The translations under genes and the position numbers were made by a program. 64,000 bases of DNA, taken from Pontiella agarivorans. GTDB taxonomy: Bacteria > Verrucomicrobiota > Kiritimatiellia > Kiritimatiellales > Pontiellaceae. A model generated the notes under the pieces. It searched no databases. It was not told the DNA's origin and saw only the letters and a program-made list of their open reading frames with translations. Where the stretch lies: contig NZ_JARVCO010000012.1 of assembly GCF_034531395.1 (NCBI RefSeq), forward strand, positions 310,001 through 374,000. The letters are read 5' to 3'. Of this stretch, positions 9,235-16,942 are shown piece by piece. Numbering within the stretch: position 1 is the first letter of the stretch; each line of letters begins with the position of its first letter.

Positions 9235-9272
9235 AAGGCGTGACAGCACCGGCTGTTGCGCCTTATTTTTTT
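9235..9272 (+). terminator. Rho-independent terminator after the cyclophilin gene
   Basis: The stem pairs AAGGCG (9235-9240) with CGCCTT (9259-9264), extended inward by ACAGC/GCTGT, and is followed by a run of seven Ts. It sits between two palindromic repeats. Confidence 0.85.
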
Positions 9273-9285
9273 CCAATGATTGGAA
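9271..9285. repeat. TTCCA-N5-TGGAA palindrome containing a start codon
   Basis: Exact copy with core ATGAT. Its first five bases overlap the terminator T-run, and the ATG at 9276 inside it is the best start of the CinA-like gene. Confidence 0.85.
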
Positions 9286-9731
9286 ACAAAACCATCGAAC
9301 GAATCCAGGCCAGCGGTTTCCGCTCGGTCTGGGCGGTTACCGGCGGGGGCATTGCCGCCGTGCACGCCATGCTGGTCCATCCCGGTGCCTCGCGTTTTGT
9401 GCTCGATGTGCGCATTCCCTACAGCGCCGAAGCTCTCGAAAAATTTCTCGGGGATAAGCCGGTCTCCGCCTGTTCTGAAGCCGCCGCGCGGCTGATGGCC
9501 GCAAAAGCGCTGGAATCGGGAACGCTGGGCGTTGCCTGCACGGCCGCACTTCAAACCAATCGCGCGCGCAAAGGGGCTGACCGCGCTTATATCTGTATCC
9601 AGTCTTTGGAAAAGACCGTTTGCAAACGGATTGATCTGGAGCCGGGTACGCGTGCCGAACAGGATACGACGCTCAGCGAAATACTCCTTACGCTGCTCGC
9701 CGATTTTGTAGGGGAACACGATGAACGATAA
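9276..9731 (+). CDS. CinA C-terminal-like (nicotinamide-nucleotide amidase-like) protein
   Basis: The protein (151 residues from the ATG at 9276; a TTG at 9225 is an alternative that would lie across the terminator) matches the CinA-C/PncC fold: AVTGGGIAAVHAMLVHPGAS near the N-terminus, then YSAEALEKFLG, and CSEAAARLMAAKAL. PncC enzymes hydrolyse nicotinamide mononucleotide to nicotinate mononucleotide. The canonical AESCTGG motif is reduced to AVTGGG, so activity is uncertain. The gene ends 11 bp inside the downstream adenylyltransferase-like gene, which supports a shared pyridine-nucleotide role. No clear ribosome-binding site is visible before the start. Confidence 0.7.
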   Translation: MIGNKTIERIQASGFRSVWAVTGGGIAAVHAMLVHPGASRFVLDVRIPYSAEALEKFLGDKPVSACSEAAARLMAAKALESGTLGVACTAALQTNRARKGADRAYICIQSLEKTVCKRIDLEPGTRAEQDTTLSEILLTLLADFVGEHDER

Positions 9732-10281
9732 ACTGCAGCAGCTGCTCGACGGCGGAATTGACCATGTGCTGATGGGCTGTGAAAAACTGCCTGCAAATCC
9801 GCTGTTTTATCCCGGTTCCTTCAATCCGCTGCATCCGGGACATCGGGGCTTGCTGAAAACCGCCGAAAACCTAAGCGGACGGAACGGCGTGCTGGAACTT
9901 TCTGTAAAAAATGTGGATAAGCCTGCGCTGGAACGCGAAGAAATTCATCGACGGCTTTCCGGAATTGATCTGCCGGTGGTGTTGACCCGTTCACCCACAT
10001 TTATTGAAAAAGCCGAACTTTTTCCCGGTGCCTGGTTTGTTTTGGGCTATGACACCGCGATTCGCCTCATCGACCCGAAATATCATCCCGACGTCCCGGC
10101 GATGCTGCAAAAGTTCCAAACTCTGGAAACGAAGTTTATTGTGGGCGGCCGCCTTCACCGCGGACGGTTCCAGACATTGGAAAATGTCGTCATTCCTGAA
10201 GAATTCAAGGCGCTGTTTATTCCAGTTCCGGAAGACCTGTTCCGGGCGGATATCAGCTCAACGGCGCTGCGAAACCAATAA
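9721..10281 (+). CDS. Nucleotidyltransferase, NadD-like
   Basis: This 186-residue protein has the HxGH nucleotidyltransferase signature in YPGSFNPLHPGH (residues 30-41) and a C-terminal ISSTALR motif, both typical of nicotinate/nicotinamide mononucleotide adenylyltransferases. Such enzymes transfer AMP from ATP to NMN or NaMN. About 40 residues separate the start from the usual NadD beginning, so it is not a standard housekeeping NadD and could be a related cytidylyltransferase. It overlaps the CinA-like gene, pointing to NAD recycling. Two exact palindromic repeats occur within it 54 bp apart, both read as FQTLE. Confidence 0.75.
   Translation: MNDKLQQLLDGGIDHVLMGCEKLPANPLFYPGSFNPLHPGHRGLLKTAENLSGRNGVLELSVKNVDKPALEREEIHRRLSGIDLPVVLTRSPTFIEKAELFPGAWFVLGYDTAIRLIDPKYHPDVPAMLQKFQTLETKFIVGGRLHRGRFQTLENVVIPEEFKALFIPVPEDLFRADISSTALRNQ
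10114..10128. repeat. TTCCA-N5-TGGAA palindrome
   Basis: Exact copy, core AACTC, inside the NadD-like gene; read in frame as FQTLE. Confidence 0.85.
10168..10182. repeat. TTCCA-N5-TGGAA palindrome
   Basis: Exact copy, core GACAT, inside the NadD-like gene; read as FQTLE, 54 bp after the previous copy. Confidence 0.85.
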
Positions 10282-10313
10282 AAAAGGCGCCCGCTCGGAC
10301 GCCTTTTCTTTTT
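10282..10313. terminator. Bidirectional terminator between convergent genes
   Basis: AAAAGGCG (10282-10289) pairs with CGCCTTTT (10300-10307), with T-rich tails on both strands. It serves the NadD-like gene on the plus strand and leuB on the minus strand. Confidence 0.9.
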
Positions 10314-10327
10314 CATGTGTTCATGAA

Positions 10328-11413
10328 TCAGAGCGCTGCCAGAGCGGCATCTTTCACCAGATCACCCAGTTCAGTGGTGGAGGCCAGGGTGTTGCCCTCT
10401 TTCCACAGGTCGCCGGAGCGGTAGCCGTCGGCCAGAACTTTATCAACACCGGCGCGGATCGCGTTGGCTGCGTCGCTTTCGTTCAGAGTGTCGAGCATCA
10501 TTGCGGCCGATAAAATCATGGCAAACGGATTGGCTTTGCCCTGTCCGGCAATGTCCGGCGCTGAGCCGTGTACCGGTTCGAAGATGCCGACCGGACCACC
10601 GACGGAGGCGGATGGCAGCAGTCCGAGTGAACCGCCGAGTGTGGCCGAAGCGTCGGAAAGAATATCACCGAAAATATTTCCGGTCAGGATCACGTCAAAT
10701 TGACGGGGATTCACAACCATCTGCATTGCGGCATTATCGATGTAAAGATGATCCAGCTCCACGTCGGAATATTCCGCGGCATGGAGTTCAATCACGGTGT
10801 CGCGCCAGAGACGGGAAACGTCGAGTACGTTGGCTTTATCGACGCTGGTCACTTTGTTGCGGCGTTTTCGGGCCCATTCAAATGCCACGCGGGCAACCCG
10901 TTTAATTTCGGCAACGGAGTAGACCATGGTGTTCCATGATTTTTTTTCATCGCCTTCTCCTTCGGTACCGCGAGGCTCGCCGAAGTAGATGCCGCCGGTC
11001 AGTTCACGAACGGTGAAGAGATCCAGACCGGCTACGGTTTCCGGACGCAGCGGGGAATTTTCCGCCAGTGATTCGGGAACCGTGACCGGGCGCAGGTTGG
11101 CGAATGCACCGAGTTCTTTGCGGATTTTGAGCAGACCGCTTTCCGGACGCATGGCCCCGGTGAGTTCGTCCCATTTCGGGCCGCCTACCGCACCGAGCAG
11201 GACGGCGTCGGATTTTTTACAGGTTTCGACTACGGAATCAGGCATCGGGTCGCTGTGCGCATCGATGGCTGCCCCGCCGGCATTCTGTTCGGTGTAATTC
11301 AGGCTGAAACCGGCTTTTTCCGATACGGCGTCGAGTACTTTGACGGATTCCGCGATCACTTCAGGGCCGATGCCGTCGCCCGGAAGCAGGGTAATATTGT
11401 ATGATCTGGACAT
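10328..11413 (-). CDS. leuB: 3-isopropylmalate dehydrogenase
   Basis: LeuB oxidises and decarboxylates 3-isopropylmalate with NAD+ in leucine synthesis. The 361-residue product is family length and shows the start region LLPGDGIGPEV, the substrate-side SGLLKIRKEL segment, and the NAD-binding EPVHGSAPDIAGQGKANPFA motif near residue 270. A good ribosome-binding site (AGAGGAAG) precedes the ATG. No other leucine gene is in the window, so it is a stand-alone copy ending at a bidirectional terminator. Confidence 0.96.
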   Translation of the reverse strand: MSRSYNITLLPGDGIGPEVIAESVKVLDAVSEKAGFSLNYTEQNAGGAAIDAHSDPMPDSVVETCKKSDAVLLGAVGGPKWDELTGAMRPESGLLKIRKELGAFANLRPVTVPESLAENSPLRPETVAGLDLFTVRELTGGIYFGEPRGTEGEGDEKKSWNTMVYSVAEIKRVARVAFEWARKRRNKVTSVDKANVLDVSRLWRDTVIELHAAEYSDVELDHLYIDNAAMQMVVNPRQFDVILTGNIFGDILSDASATLGGSLGLLPSASVGGPVGIFEPVHGSAPDIAGQGKANPFAMILSAAMMLDTLNESDAANAIRAGVDKVLADGYRSGDLWKEGNTLASTTELGDLVKDAALAAL

Positions 11414-11621
11414 GATTCTTCCTCTTGGAGCCTGTCCGCTCCGGTTATTAGTTAATGGTTATCTGGAAAACGGATAACCTTAACGATTAACACATAACTG
11501 CCGCAGGGAAATCCGTAGATGCGCCTGCGGCTGTTTAAAAAATAAGCGCGGAATTATACGTGGACCTGCAAATAGTGCAAACCCGTATTATCCGGCGCTT
11601 TTCTGGATTCTGGAAGGATGA
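11414..11621. other. Intergenic region with leader-like inverted repeat
   Basis: This space holds the leuB 5' region. Bases 11451-11463 (GTTAATGGTTATC) are roughly inverted by 11472-11484 (GGATAACCTTAAC). The element resembles the CCGGTTAT/GATAACC inverted repeat upstream of tig around 49449-49520. No gene or leucine-rich leader peptide is evident. Confidence 0.35.
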
Positions 11622-12401
11622 TCAGCGCCCTCGACTGCTTCCGCGCCCACGGCCACCCGGCATATTTAGTGTGGTGGCTTCATAGATCTCACCAATATAC
11701 AGAGCAAAAGCTTCGGCGTCCTCGCCTTCGTAGCCCAAATCTGCGCCCAGTTGTTTGAGCATGACTTCCCGTTCGGTTTCAAGCAGAGGACGCGTATCGC
11801 GGGCCACTTCCATCATTTCACGCATGGTTTCGCGGTCCGGTGCGGCTTCAGGATCCTGAAACAGTTCCGTCATTTCCCAGATTTGTGCCATTTGGGCAAT
11901 GAGCTGTTCATGGTTTGCGAGCTCCTCCTCTGTCATGGATGAGGTATTGATATCCATAAATGTCGCGGTGCGTTCCGCTAGATTGTAGCGCATCTGGCTG
12001 GAGCGTTCTTCCCGTCGCTTGATCATTTCGGCATAACCTTGCGGATCCTCCTCTTTCATTTGCGCCATACGCTCTTCAAAGGATTGCCGATTGTTGCGGT
12101 CCCGCTGTTCCGGGCGGTTGGTATTCGACTGAAAAGCCTGCAGTAACGCTTCCTTTTCGGCCAGTTGAGACTTCAGTGCCGTGATGTCATTGGTGTCGCC
12201 GTTGTGGGTCAGATAGATGATTTCCGGTTCTTTGGAAACGTCGGGCAGCGTCGCTTCCATTTGGGCAATCTGTGTTTTAAGTTTAAAATTCTCTGCTTTG
12301 ACCGCTTTATGCTTCGCCGCCAGAGTCATGGCCGCTCCGATGCTGATCAGGGCCGCAAAAGACGCGATTCCAATCAGGATATAGGGTGTGTTGCTTTTCA
12401 T
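11622..12401 (-). CDS. Membrane-anchored coiled-coil protein, function unknown
   Basis: The start at 12401 follows GGAG with an 8-base spacer. The 259-residue product has one N-terminal membrane helix (YILIGIASFAALISIGAAMTL), then a heptad-rich coiled coil (about residues 30-75), a charged middle with EERMAQMKEEDPQGYAEMIK, and a Gly/Arg-rich C-terminus (GGRGRGSSRGR). The helix orientation suggests most of the chain is periplasmic. I do not recognise a named family; the central Glu/Met/Gln-rich helices vaguely resemble Spy/CpxP-like proteins, but no signature motif supports this. Two copies of the CATTGCAATG palindrome lie directly upstream, so it is probably controlled by the double winged-helix regulator at 30411. 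Confidence 0.7.
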   Translation of the reverse strand: MKSNTPYILIGIASFAALISIGAAMTLAAKHKAVKAENFKLKTQIAQMEATLPDVSKEPEIIYLTHNGDTNDITALKSQLAEKEALLQAFQSNTNRPEQRDRNNRQSFEERMAQMKEEDPQGYAEMIKRREERSSQMRYNLAERTATFMDINTSSMTEEELANHEQLIAQMAQIWEMTELFQDPEAAPDRETMREMMEVARDTRPLLETEREVMLKQLGADLGYEGEDAEAFALYIGEIYEATTLNMPGGRGRGSSRGR

Positions 12402-12507
12402 AAAATCGCTCCGGGAACAGCATAACATACGTTTTTATTTTTGCTGAATTTGTCTTCGGAAAAATGCCGGAAGCAGGATTTTTCTACAAGTTGTTGGGTA
12501 TGAAAAA

Positions 12508-12529
12508 ATCACACATTGCAATGTATGAT
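12508..12529. promoter_or_regulatory. Candidate operator, imperfect CATTGCAATG palindrome
   Basis: The half ATCACACATTG is followed by CAATGTATGAT; there is one mismatch between halves. It lies 107 bp upstream of the coiled-coil gene start. Confidence 0.7.
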
Positions 12530-12564
12530 ATTTATTATGAATAAATATTATTGAGTGAATTGGT

Positions 12565-12590
12565 ATTTCATACATTGCAATGTATGAAAT
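12565..12590. promoter_or_regulatory. Candidate operator, perfect CATTGCAATG palindrome
   Basis: A perfect 26-bp palindrome: ATTTCATACATTG followed by its exact complement. Its centre is 59 bp from the centre of the copy at 12508, the same spacing as between the two copies upstream of the regulator gene at 30411. Confidence 0.8.
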
Positions 12591-12624
12591 TTGTGGTTTT
12601 TAAATTAAAGGATCGGGTTTCGGC

Positions 12625-13407
12625 TTATTGAAAAATATCAGGTTTCAGGCGTTGGTGATCGTCGAATGCCGCGGGCAGGCTGAGCAGGATGTTGATGAGG
12701 GCGGCGATGACCATGGCGGTGAAGATGCAGAGCATGATGCCGATCTGGTATTTTATGGCGGGCATCGGCAGTGCGCCGCCGAGGATCTGGCCGGTCATCA
12801 TGCCGGGCAGGGAGACGATGCCCATGGTGGCCATGGTGGAAATTGATGGGTTGACGGTGGCTTTCAGTGATGTGCGCAGGTAGGGGCGGATGGCTTCGTG
12901 AAGGGAGGCACCGAGCATGAGGTAGGTCATGAATTCCTGTTCATTTGCTCGGATGCCGCTGAAGAAGCGTTCGAGACTCATGACATTGCTGCGCTGGCAG
13001 TTGCCCAGAATCATTCCAATGATTGGAACCATATAGCGTGCGTCGTAGAAGGGTTCCGGGCGAATGGCGACCAGAATGAACCATGCACTGACGATGAAGG
13101 TGCTGACTGCAATCCCGGTCAAGGTGCGCCAGAAAAAAATCTTTCGTTTAAGCCCTGATTTTCCGAGTACGCTTAGGTTTGCGGCAACCATCATGATCAG
13201 TACCCAGATGAGATTCATAATCCCGTTGTTCAGCTGGAAAATATATTTGAGATAGATGCCGACGAGCAGAAGCTGAACCGCCATTCGAATGGCGGAAATG
13301 ACGGTTTCACGGACCAGGCCGAGATGCAGCCAGATGAAGATGCCGATCGGGATGAGCAGCAGCGCAAACATCGAAAGTGTGGAAAGTATATCCATTTCGA
13401 CGATCAT
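12625..13407 (-). CDS. fetB: FetB-type (UPF0014) metal-export permease
   Basis: This 260-residue integral membrane protein has about seven hydrophobic helices and the family hallmarks RMAVQLLLVGIYLKYIF near the N-terminus, MVPIIGMILGNCQRS, and SLPGMMTGQILGGALP. In E. coli FetAB exports iron and protects against peroxide stress. The gene overlaps the ATPase gene by ATGA, the same order as in fetAB operons. Metal specificity is inferred from the family. An exact copy of the 15-bp palindrome encodes the VPIIGM part of a conserved motif. Confidence 0.9.
   Translation of the reverse strand: MIVEMDILSTLSMFALLLIPIGIFIWLHLGLVRETVISAIRMAVQLLLVGIYLKYIFQLNNGIMNLIWVLIMMVAANLSVLGKSGLKRKIFFWRTLTGIAVSTFIVSAWFILVAIRPEPFYDARYMVPIIGMILGNCQRSNVMSLERFFSGIRANEQEFMTYLMLGASLHEAIRPYLRTSLKATVNPSISTMATMGIVSLPGMMTGQILGGALPMPAIKYQIGIMLCIFTAMVIAALINILLSLPAAFDDHQRLKPDIFQ
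13014..13028. repeat. TTCCA-N5-TGGAA palindrome
   Basis: Exact copy, core ATGAT, in fetB; on the coding strand it reads PIIG. Confidence 0.85.
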
Positions 13408-14042
13408 ACTTCGGCCTCCTGCAGTTTGCTGTTGATGATGTCGATGATGCGGGTGCTGGCCTTGATCCAGTCGGGATCGTGGGAAACGGACAGGACGGTG
13501 AATTCGCTGTGGAGAAGCTGCGTTATCACGGCTTGTTTACTCTCAGGATCAAGGGCGGAGGTGATTTCATCGGCAATGAAAAGGGTTTTATTCAGCAGCA
13601 GGGCGCGAGCAATGACGATGCGCTGTTTTTCACCACCGGATATACGCTTGGCTTCGTTCTGCAGAATCCCGGGTTTGAGATGCAGTTTTTCCAGGGTTTG
13701 GAAAATTGTTTGATCGTCCGGTTGTTTTCCGCGGTGGGCTTTGTAGGTGAACGGCAGGAGCAGTGCCTCGCGGACGGTTTCTGCACCGAGGATCGGTTCC
13801 TGGCCGATGAATGCAATGCGGCGGCGAATTTCCGCGATGCTTTCTGCGGTCAGTGCGATGCCGCCGACTGAAATTTTTCCAAGGATTGGACGTGCGCCCG
13901 CTACGGCTTTCAGCAGTGAACTTTTGCCGCTTCCGGATGGTCCCCGTATGACAACCTTATCGCCGGGTGCGATCCGCAGCCCGGTTTCTTTCAGCAGGGT
14001 CTGTCCGGGAACATTCAGGGTTATATTTTCAAAATGAATCAT
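13404..14042 (-). CDS. fetA: FetA-type ABC transporter ATP-binding protein
   Basis: This 212-residue ATPase carries Walker A GPSGSGKSS (residues 35-43), the ABC signature ISGGEKQRIVIARAL, Walker B LFIADEITSALD and a switch histidine in VLSVSHD. It energises the adjacent FetB permease. It overlaps the AEC permease upstream and fetB downstream, both by ATGA, so all three are likely translated together. Two copies of the 15-bp palindrome (one exact, one with a mismatch) fall in the coding sequence. Confidence 0.9.
   Translation of the reverse strand: MIHFENITLNVPGQTLLKETGLRIAPGDKVVIRGPSGSGKSSLLKAVAGARPILGKISVGGIALTAESIAEIRRRIAFIGQEPILGAETVREALLLPFTYKAHRGKQPDDQTIFQTLEKLHLKPGILQNEAKRISGGEKQRIVIARALLLNKTLFIADEITSALDPESKQAVITQLLHSEFTVLSVSHDPDWIKASTRIIDIINSKLQEAEV
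13689..13703. repeat. TTCCA-N5-TGGAA palindrome
   Basis: Exact copy, core GGGTT, in fetA; coding strand reads FQTLE. Confidence 0.85.
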
Positions 14043-14971
14043 AGTCCAACCGCGATAATGACAGGCAGGGTGATGGCGGAGAGCAGCGTGCTCAACGCGA
14101 TAATACGGGCGGCGAGGGTGGAGTCGGATCCCATTACATCAGCCATGACATAGGACATGCCGGCGGTGGGGCAGCCGAGAAAGAAAATGGCGATCATTTT
14201 TTCAGTGACCGATAAATCAAAAAATCCAGCCAGCAGGAATCCGATGGCGGGGGTGACGGCCACTTTGATGAGCGAGGCGATCAGGGAGGGCGAGGCGGCT
14301 CCTTTAAGTTTTTCGACGGCCAGGCTTGCGCCAATGCTCATCAGAATCATGGGCAGTGCAGCGCGCCCCAGGGCTTCGAGGGAACGGTTTAGAAAAAGGG
14401 GGAGTTCCAGTTTCAGCAGGTTGAGCGCAATGCCGGTGACGCAGGACATAATCAGCGGATTTTTTACCATCTGCAGAAAGAAGGTGGAAATGGAATCTCC
14501 AGTGCTGTGTTTGTCTTTTCCATAGTGCAGCAGAACGGTTACGGCAAGAATGTTGAATATGACAACGACGGGGGCCAGTACAACGGTGGCGAGCTGTTCC
14601 GCGGAGGCATCGATGCTGCCCAGGGAATAGACAATGACGGGCAGGCCGACAAATGCTCCGTTGCCGCGAAACGATCCCTGAATAAAGGCTCCGGTTTTCG
14701 GTGCAGGAAGTTTTAAGACTTTGGCGACGCCCCACGCAAAGGCCAGACTGAGCACGGTTCCGAGGGAAAAGATTCCCAGAATCCGTGAAATGGTCGGGAA
14801 GTTAAGATCTGCCCGGCTGATACTGCTGATCAGCAGTGACGGCAGGGCAAACCAGAAGACAAAACGGCTGAGGCTCTTGAAAAACACCTCAGGCATAAAA
14901 CCGGTTTTCTGAAGTGTTTTGCCGAGCAGGATCAGCAGAAAAATCGGGGCGATGCTGTTGAGAATAAACAT
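14039..14971 (-). CDS. AEC (auxin-efflux-carrier) family permease
   Basis: The start at 14971 is preferred because the first membrane helix (MFILNSIAPIFLLILLG) begins there, as in the family; a longer frame from 15040 adds 23 polar residues. The 310-residue protein has about ten helices in two halves, with SFRGNGAFVGLPVI in the first half and MSIGASLAVEKLKGA plus FFLGCPTAGMSYVMA in the second, matching AEC permeases. These proteins move small organic anions or amino acids. Its operon with fetAB is unusual and might hint at a metal-chelating substrate, but that is speculation. Confidence 0.85.
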   Translation of the reverse strand: MFILNSIAPIFLLILLGKTLQKTGFMPEVFFKSLSRFVFWFALPSLLISSISRADLNFPTISRILGIFSLGTVLSLAFAWGVAKVLKLPAPKTGAFIQGSFRGNGAFVGLPVIVYSLGSIDASAEQLATVVLAPVVVIFNILAVTVLLHYGKDKHSTGDSISTFFLQMVKNPLIMSCVTGIALNLLKLELPLFLNRSLEALGRAALPMILMSIGASLAVEKLKGAASPSLIASLIKVAVTPAIGFLLAGFFDLSVTEKMIAIFFLGCPTAGMSYVMADVMGSDSTLAARIIALSTLLSAITLPVIIAVGL

Positions 14972-15060
14972 GCGCCAAAGGTAGAGATTGCCGATGTGTG
15001 TGACAAGTGACGATTCAGGTGCGGTGCTTTTTTTGCACAACGCACCTCAGTCATTTCAGC

Positions 15061-15981
15061 TTAATTTTTCAGCGGGGTTGCCCAGACGTTTCGGTATATG
15101 ACCGGGGTGCCGTGAGACTGGAAAAAAATCGGGCCTTCGGCAAGCTGCGGCCGTTTTGCGCCGAGGCCGGTTCCGGTTTCGAGCTCTACGTCATCGTGAA
15201 TCAGTACGCCGTTGTGCCGGACTGTGATGCGGGCGTTTTCAACCTTTTCGCCGTCTTTCAGAACCGGTGCGGTAAAGTCGATGTCGTAGGTCTGCCAGCG
15301 CAGCGGCGGGTAGCACATCGTTACATCGGGGAGTTTCTTTTTATATAGACTTCCGCACCACTGATAATTTTTGGAATTAATGGTATTGGCATTGTTTTCG
15401 GGATGCTCAAAGTCGAGGCCGAATGAATCCATTACCTGCAGTTCGTAGTTGTTGAAGATGTAGATACCGCTGTTGCAGCGGTCCTGGCTTGAGAGGTTGC
15501 GGTCCGGTTTGAACGGAAGCATGAATTCCAGATGCATCGAGAACGAGCCGATGTTTTTCCGGGTTTTTCCGCCGGCCATCAGAAATCCGTTTTTCACATT
15601 GGTGAAATCTTCGGGAAATTTCAGAATGGCATGGTCGGGCTGGGGTTTTCCAAGGGTTGGAGAGACGCGTTCCACCTTCTGGAAATTCTGTACGGCGGTT
15701 TTCAGTTCGTCCGGGGTTTTCAGGGCGGAGACGATGGCGGACTGATTCCAGCCCATGCCGGGGAGTCCGCCGGCATATTGTGCAACGAGGAATTTGCCGC
15801 CGGGCAGTTTGTTGGCTTGAAGTGCAATTTTCCCATCGTTGGAAATATATTCTCCAACCATTGAAAAATCGGGATGAGCCTTTTCGGCCTCGGTCACAGA
15901 GGAGTAGGAGGGGACCGGCGCGGGTTTGGCGCAGGTGCCGATGGCCAGGGCTACGGCAGGAAGAATCAGCAGTTTTTTCAT
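15061..15981 (-). CDS. Exported DUF1080 (3-keto-disaccharide hydrolase-like) protein
   Basis: This 306-residue protein begins with a signal peptide (MKKLLILPAVALAIGTC); the Cys could serve as a lipobox although the -3 to -1 residues are not ideal. The body is a concanavalin-like DUF1080 domain, recognised by SGIYIFNNYELQVMDSFG and by the closing FQSHGTPVIYRNVWATPL strand. DUF1080 proteins act on 3-keto-glycosides made by Gfo/Idh/MocA dehydrogenases, often in the periplasm. It shares a TAATG joint with the second DUF1080 gene and is divergent from three TAT-exported Gfo/Idh/MocA genes. One exact and one near copy of the 15-bp palindrome lie within it. Confidence 0.85.
   Translation of the reverse strand: MKKLLILPAVALAIGTCAKPAPVPSYSSVTEAEKAHPDFSMVGEYISNDGKIALQANKLPGGKFLVAQYAGGLPGMGWNQSAIVSALKTPDELKTAVQNFQKVERVSPTLGKPQPDHAILKFPEDFTNVKNGFLMAGGKTRKNIGSFSMHLEFMLPFKPDRNLSSQDRCNSGIYIFNNYELQVMDSFGLDFEHPENNANTINSKNYQWCGSLYKKKLPDVTMCYPPLRWQTYDIDFTAPVLKDGEKVENARITVRHNGVLIHDDVELETGTGLGAKRPQLAEGPIFFQSHGTPVIYRNVWATPLKN
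15670..15684. repeat. TTCCA-N5-TGGAA palindrome
   Basis: Exact five-base arms with core CCTTC; the only exact copy lacking R at position 6. Coding strand reads FQKVE. It may be a chance match, though a one-mismatch copy ends 8 bp upstream (15648-15662). Confidence 0.6.
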
Positions 15982-16742
15982 TAGAGTTCTTTCACTTTAA
16001 GGTTGCGCCACAGAATGGTTCCCTGATGTCCGGCATGGACCTGCAGACCGAAAAATCCCTGCATATATTCAGTGGTTTTCCAGTGTGCGGCCGGAACGCC
16101 GTTGAGCCAGGTTTTGATGGTATCGCCTTCGGCTTTGACGGTTAGACGGTTCCAGTCATCTTTTTTAAGCTGTTTACGCACTTCGCTGTGGGCTTCGAGC
16201 CAGAGCGGATATTCCCATCCGCCGTAGCCCTGTCCGTAGATTCCGCCGGACCAGCCGCGGAGGCTGCCGGTATTCGGTTTGAAACCTTCCATTTCAGCCT
16301 GCGGACCTTTGATGTTTTCGAAGCCCTGTTTTCCGCCGGGGGCTGCAATGGCGCGCAGCATGACGCCGGAGTTGCCGTCGACCAGCCACTTCATTTCGCA
16401 GGTGAAAATAAAATCTTTGAAATCCGATTTATCGGTGCAGAGGTAGGTGCTGGGGGAACCTTTGACACAGGATCCTTTGATGGCTCCGTCGACGACTTCA
16501 AAAGTTGATTTTCCACCGCGGGGGGTCCATCCGGTGAGGTCTTTCCCATTGAAAAGCGGAGTGAAGCCGCAGCAGAGGTCAGGCTCTTTGTCCGTATTGA
16601 TCAGCATCTCCTCCGGGGTCGGAATGGTTTTCTGCTTTTCATATTTTTTAATGTATTTCCGCTGACTTTCAGAAATCGTGTTGGCCTGTACTGCAGGAAC
16701 CAGCACCGTTGCGCACAAGGCGAAAAATAACAGCTTTTTCAT
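15981..16742 (-). CDS. Exported DUF1080 (3-keto-disaccharide hydrolase-like) protein
   Basis: This 253-residue protein has a clear signal peptide (cleavage likely after AVQA) and a DUF1080 domain starting at FTPLFNGKDLTGWTPRGG, the classic family opening, followed by FIFTCEMKWLVDGNSGVMLR and ending FGLQVHAGHQGTILWRNLKV. The WxxxGG opening and HxG ending are the conserved core of the fold. It is predicted to be periplasmic and to cleave a 3-keto-glycoside bond. It is the first gene of a two-gene operon whose promoter region is shared with the oxidoreductase operon on the other strand. Confidence 0.9.
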   Translation of the reverse strand: MKKLLFFALCATVLVPAVQANTISESQRKYIKKYEKQKTIPTPEEMLINTDKEPDLCCGFTPLFNGKDLTGWTPRGGKSTFEVVDGAIKGSCVKGSPSTYLCTDKSDFKDFIFTCEMKWLVDGNSGVMLRAIAAPGGKQGFENIKGPQAEMEGFKPNTGSLRGWSGGIYGQGYGGWEYPLWLEAHSEVRKQLKKDDWNRLTVKAEGDTIKTWLNGVPAAHWKTTEYMQGFFGLQVHAGHQGTILWRNLKVKEL

Positions 16743-16833
16743 GGTATAAATCTCCGTTTCCGTGGCGTTTATTCATTAAACAGTTCATGCACCCAACGCT
16801 CACCATACCGTGTAACTGGACAGCGCGGGGAAT

Positions 16834-16856
16834 ATTTGTAATTAAAAGTTACAAAT
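16834..16856. promoter_or_regulatory. Inverted repeat in the divergent promoter region
   Basis: ATTTGTAA (16834-16841) is perfectly inverted as TTACAAAT (16849-16856) with a 7-base A/T-rich spacer. It lies between the DUF1080 operon and the Gfo/Idh/MocA operon and is a candidate operator for a shared regulator, which is not in the window. Confidence 0.55.
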
Positions 16857-16942
16857 TAGATTTGAGTATGCAAGGTTCAATTGATAAATGTTCTGATAGT
16901 TGTGCGCATTAGAAGTGGCCGGCTGAATATACAAGGAGATTG

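Noticed and set aside
8727-9719. Minus-strand frame of 330 codons across the cyclophilin and CinA-like genes
   Set aside because: It crosses a terminator and two well-supported plus-strand genes and has no domain features.
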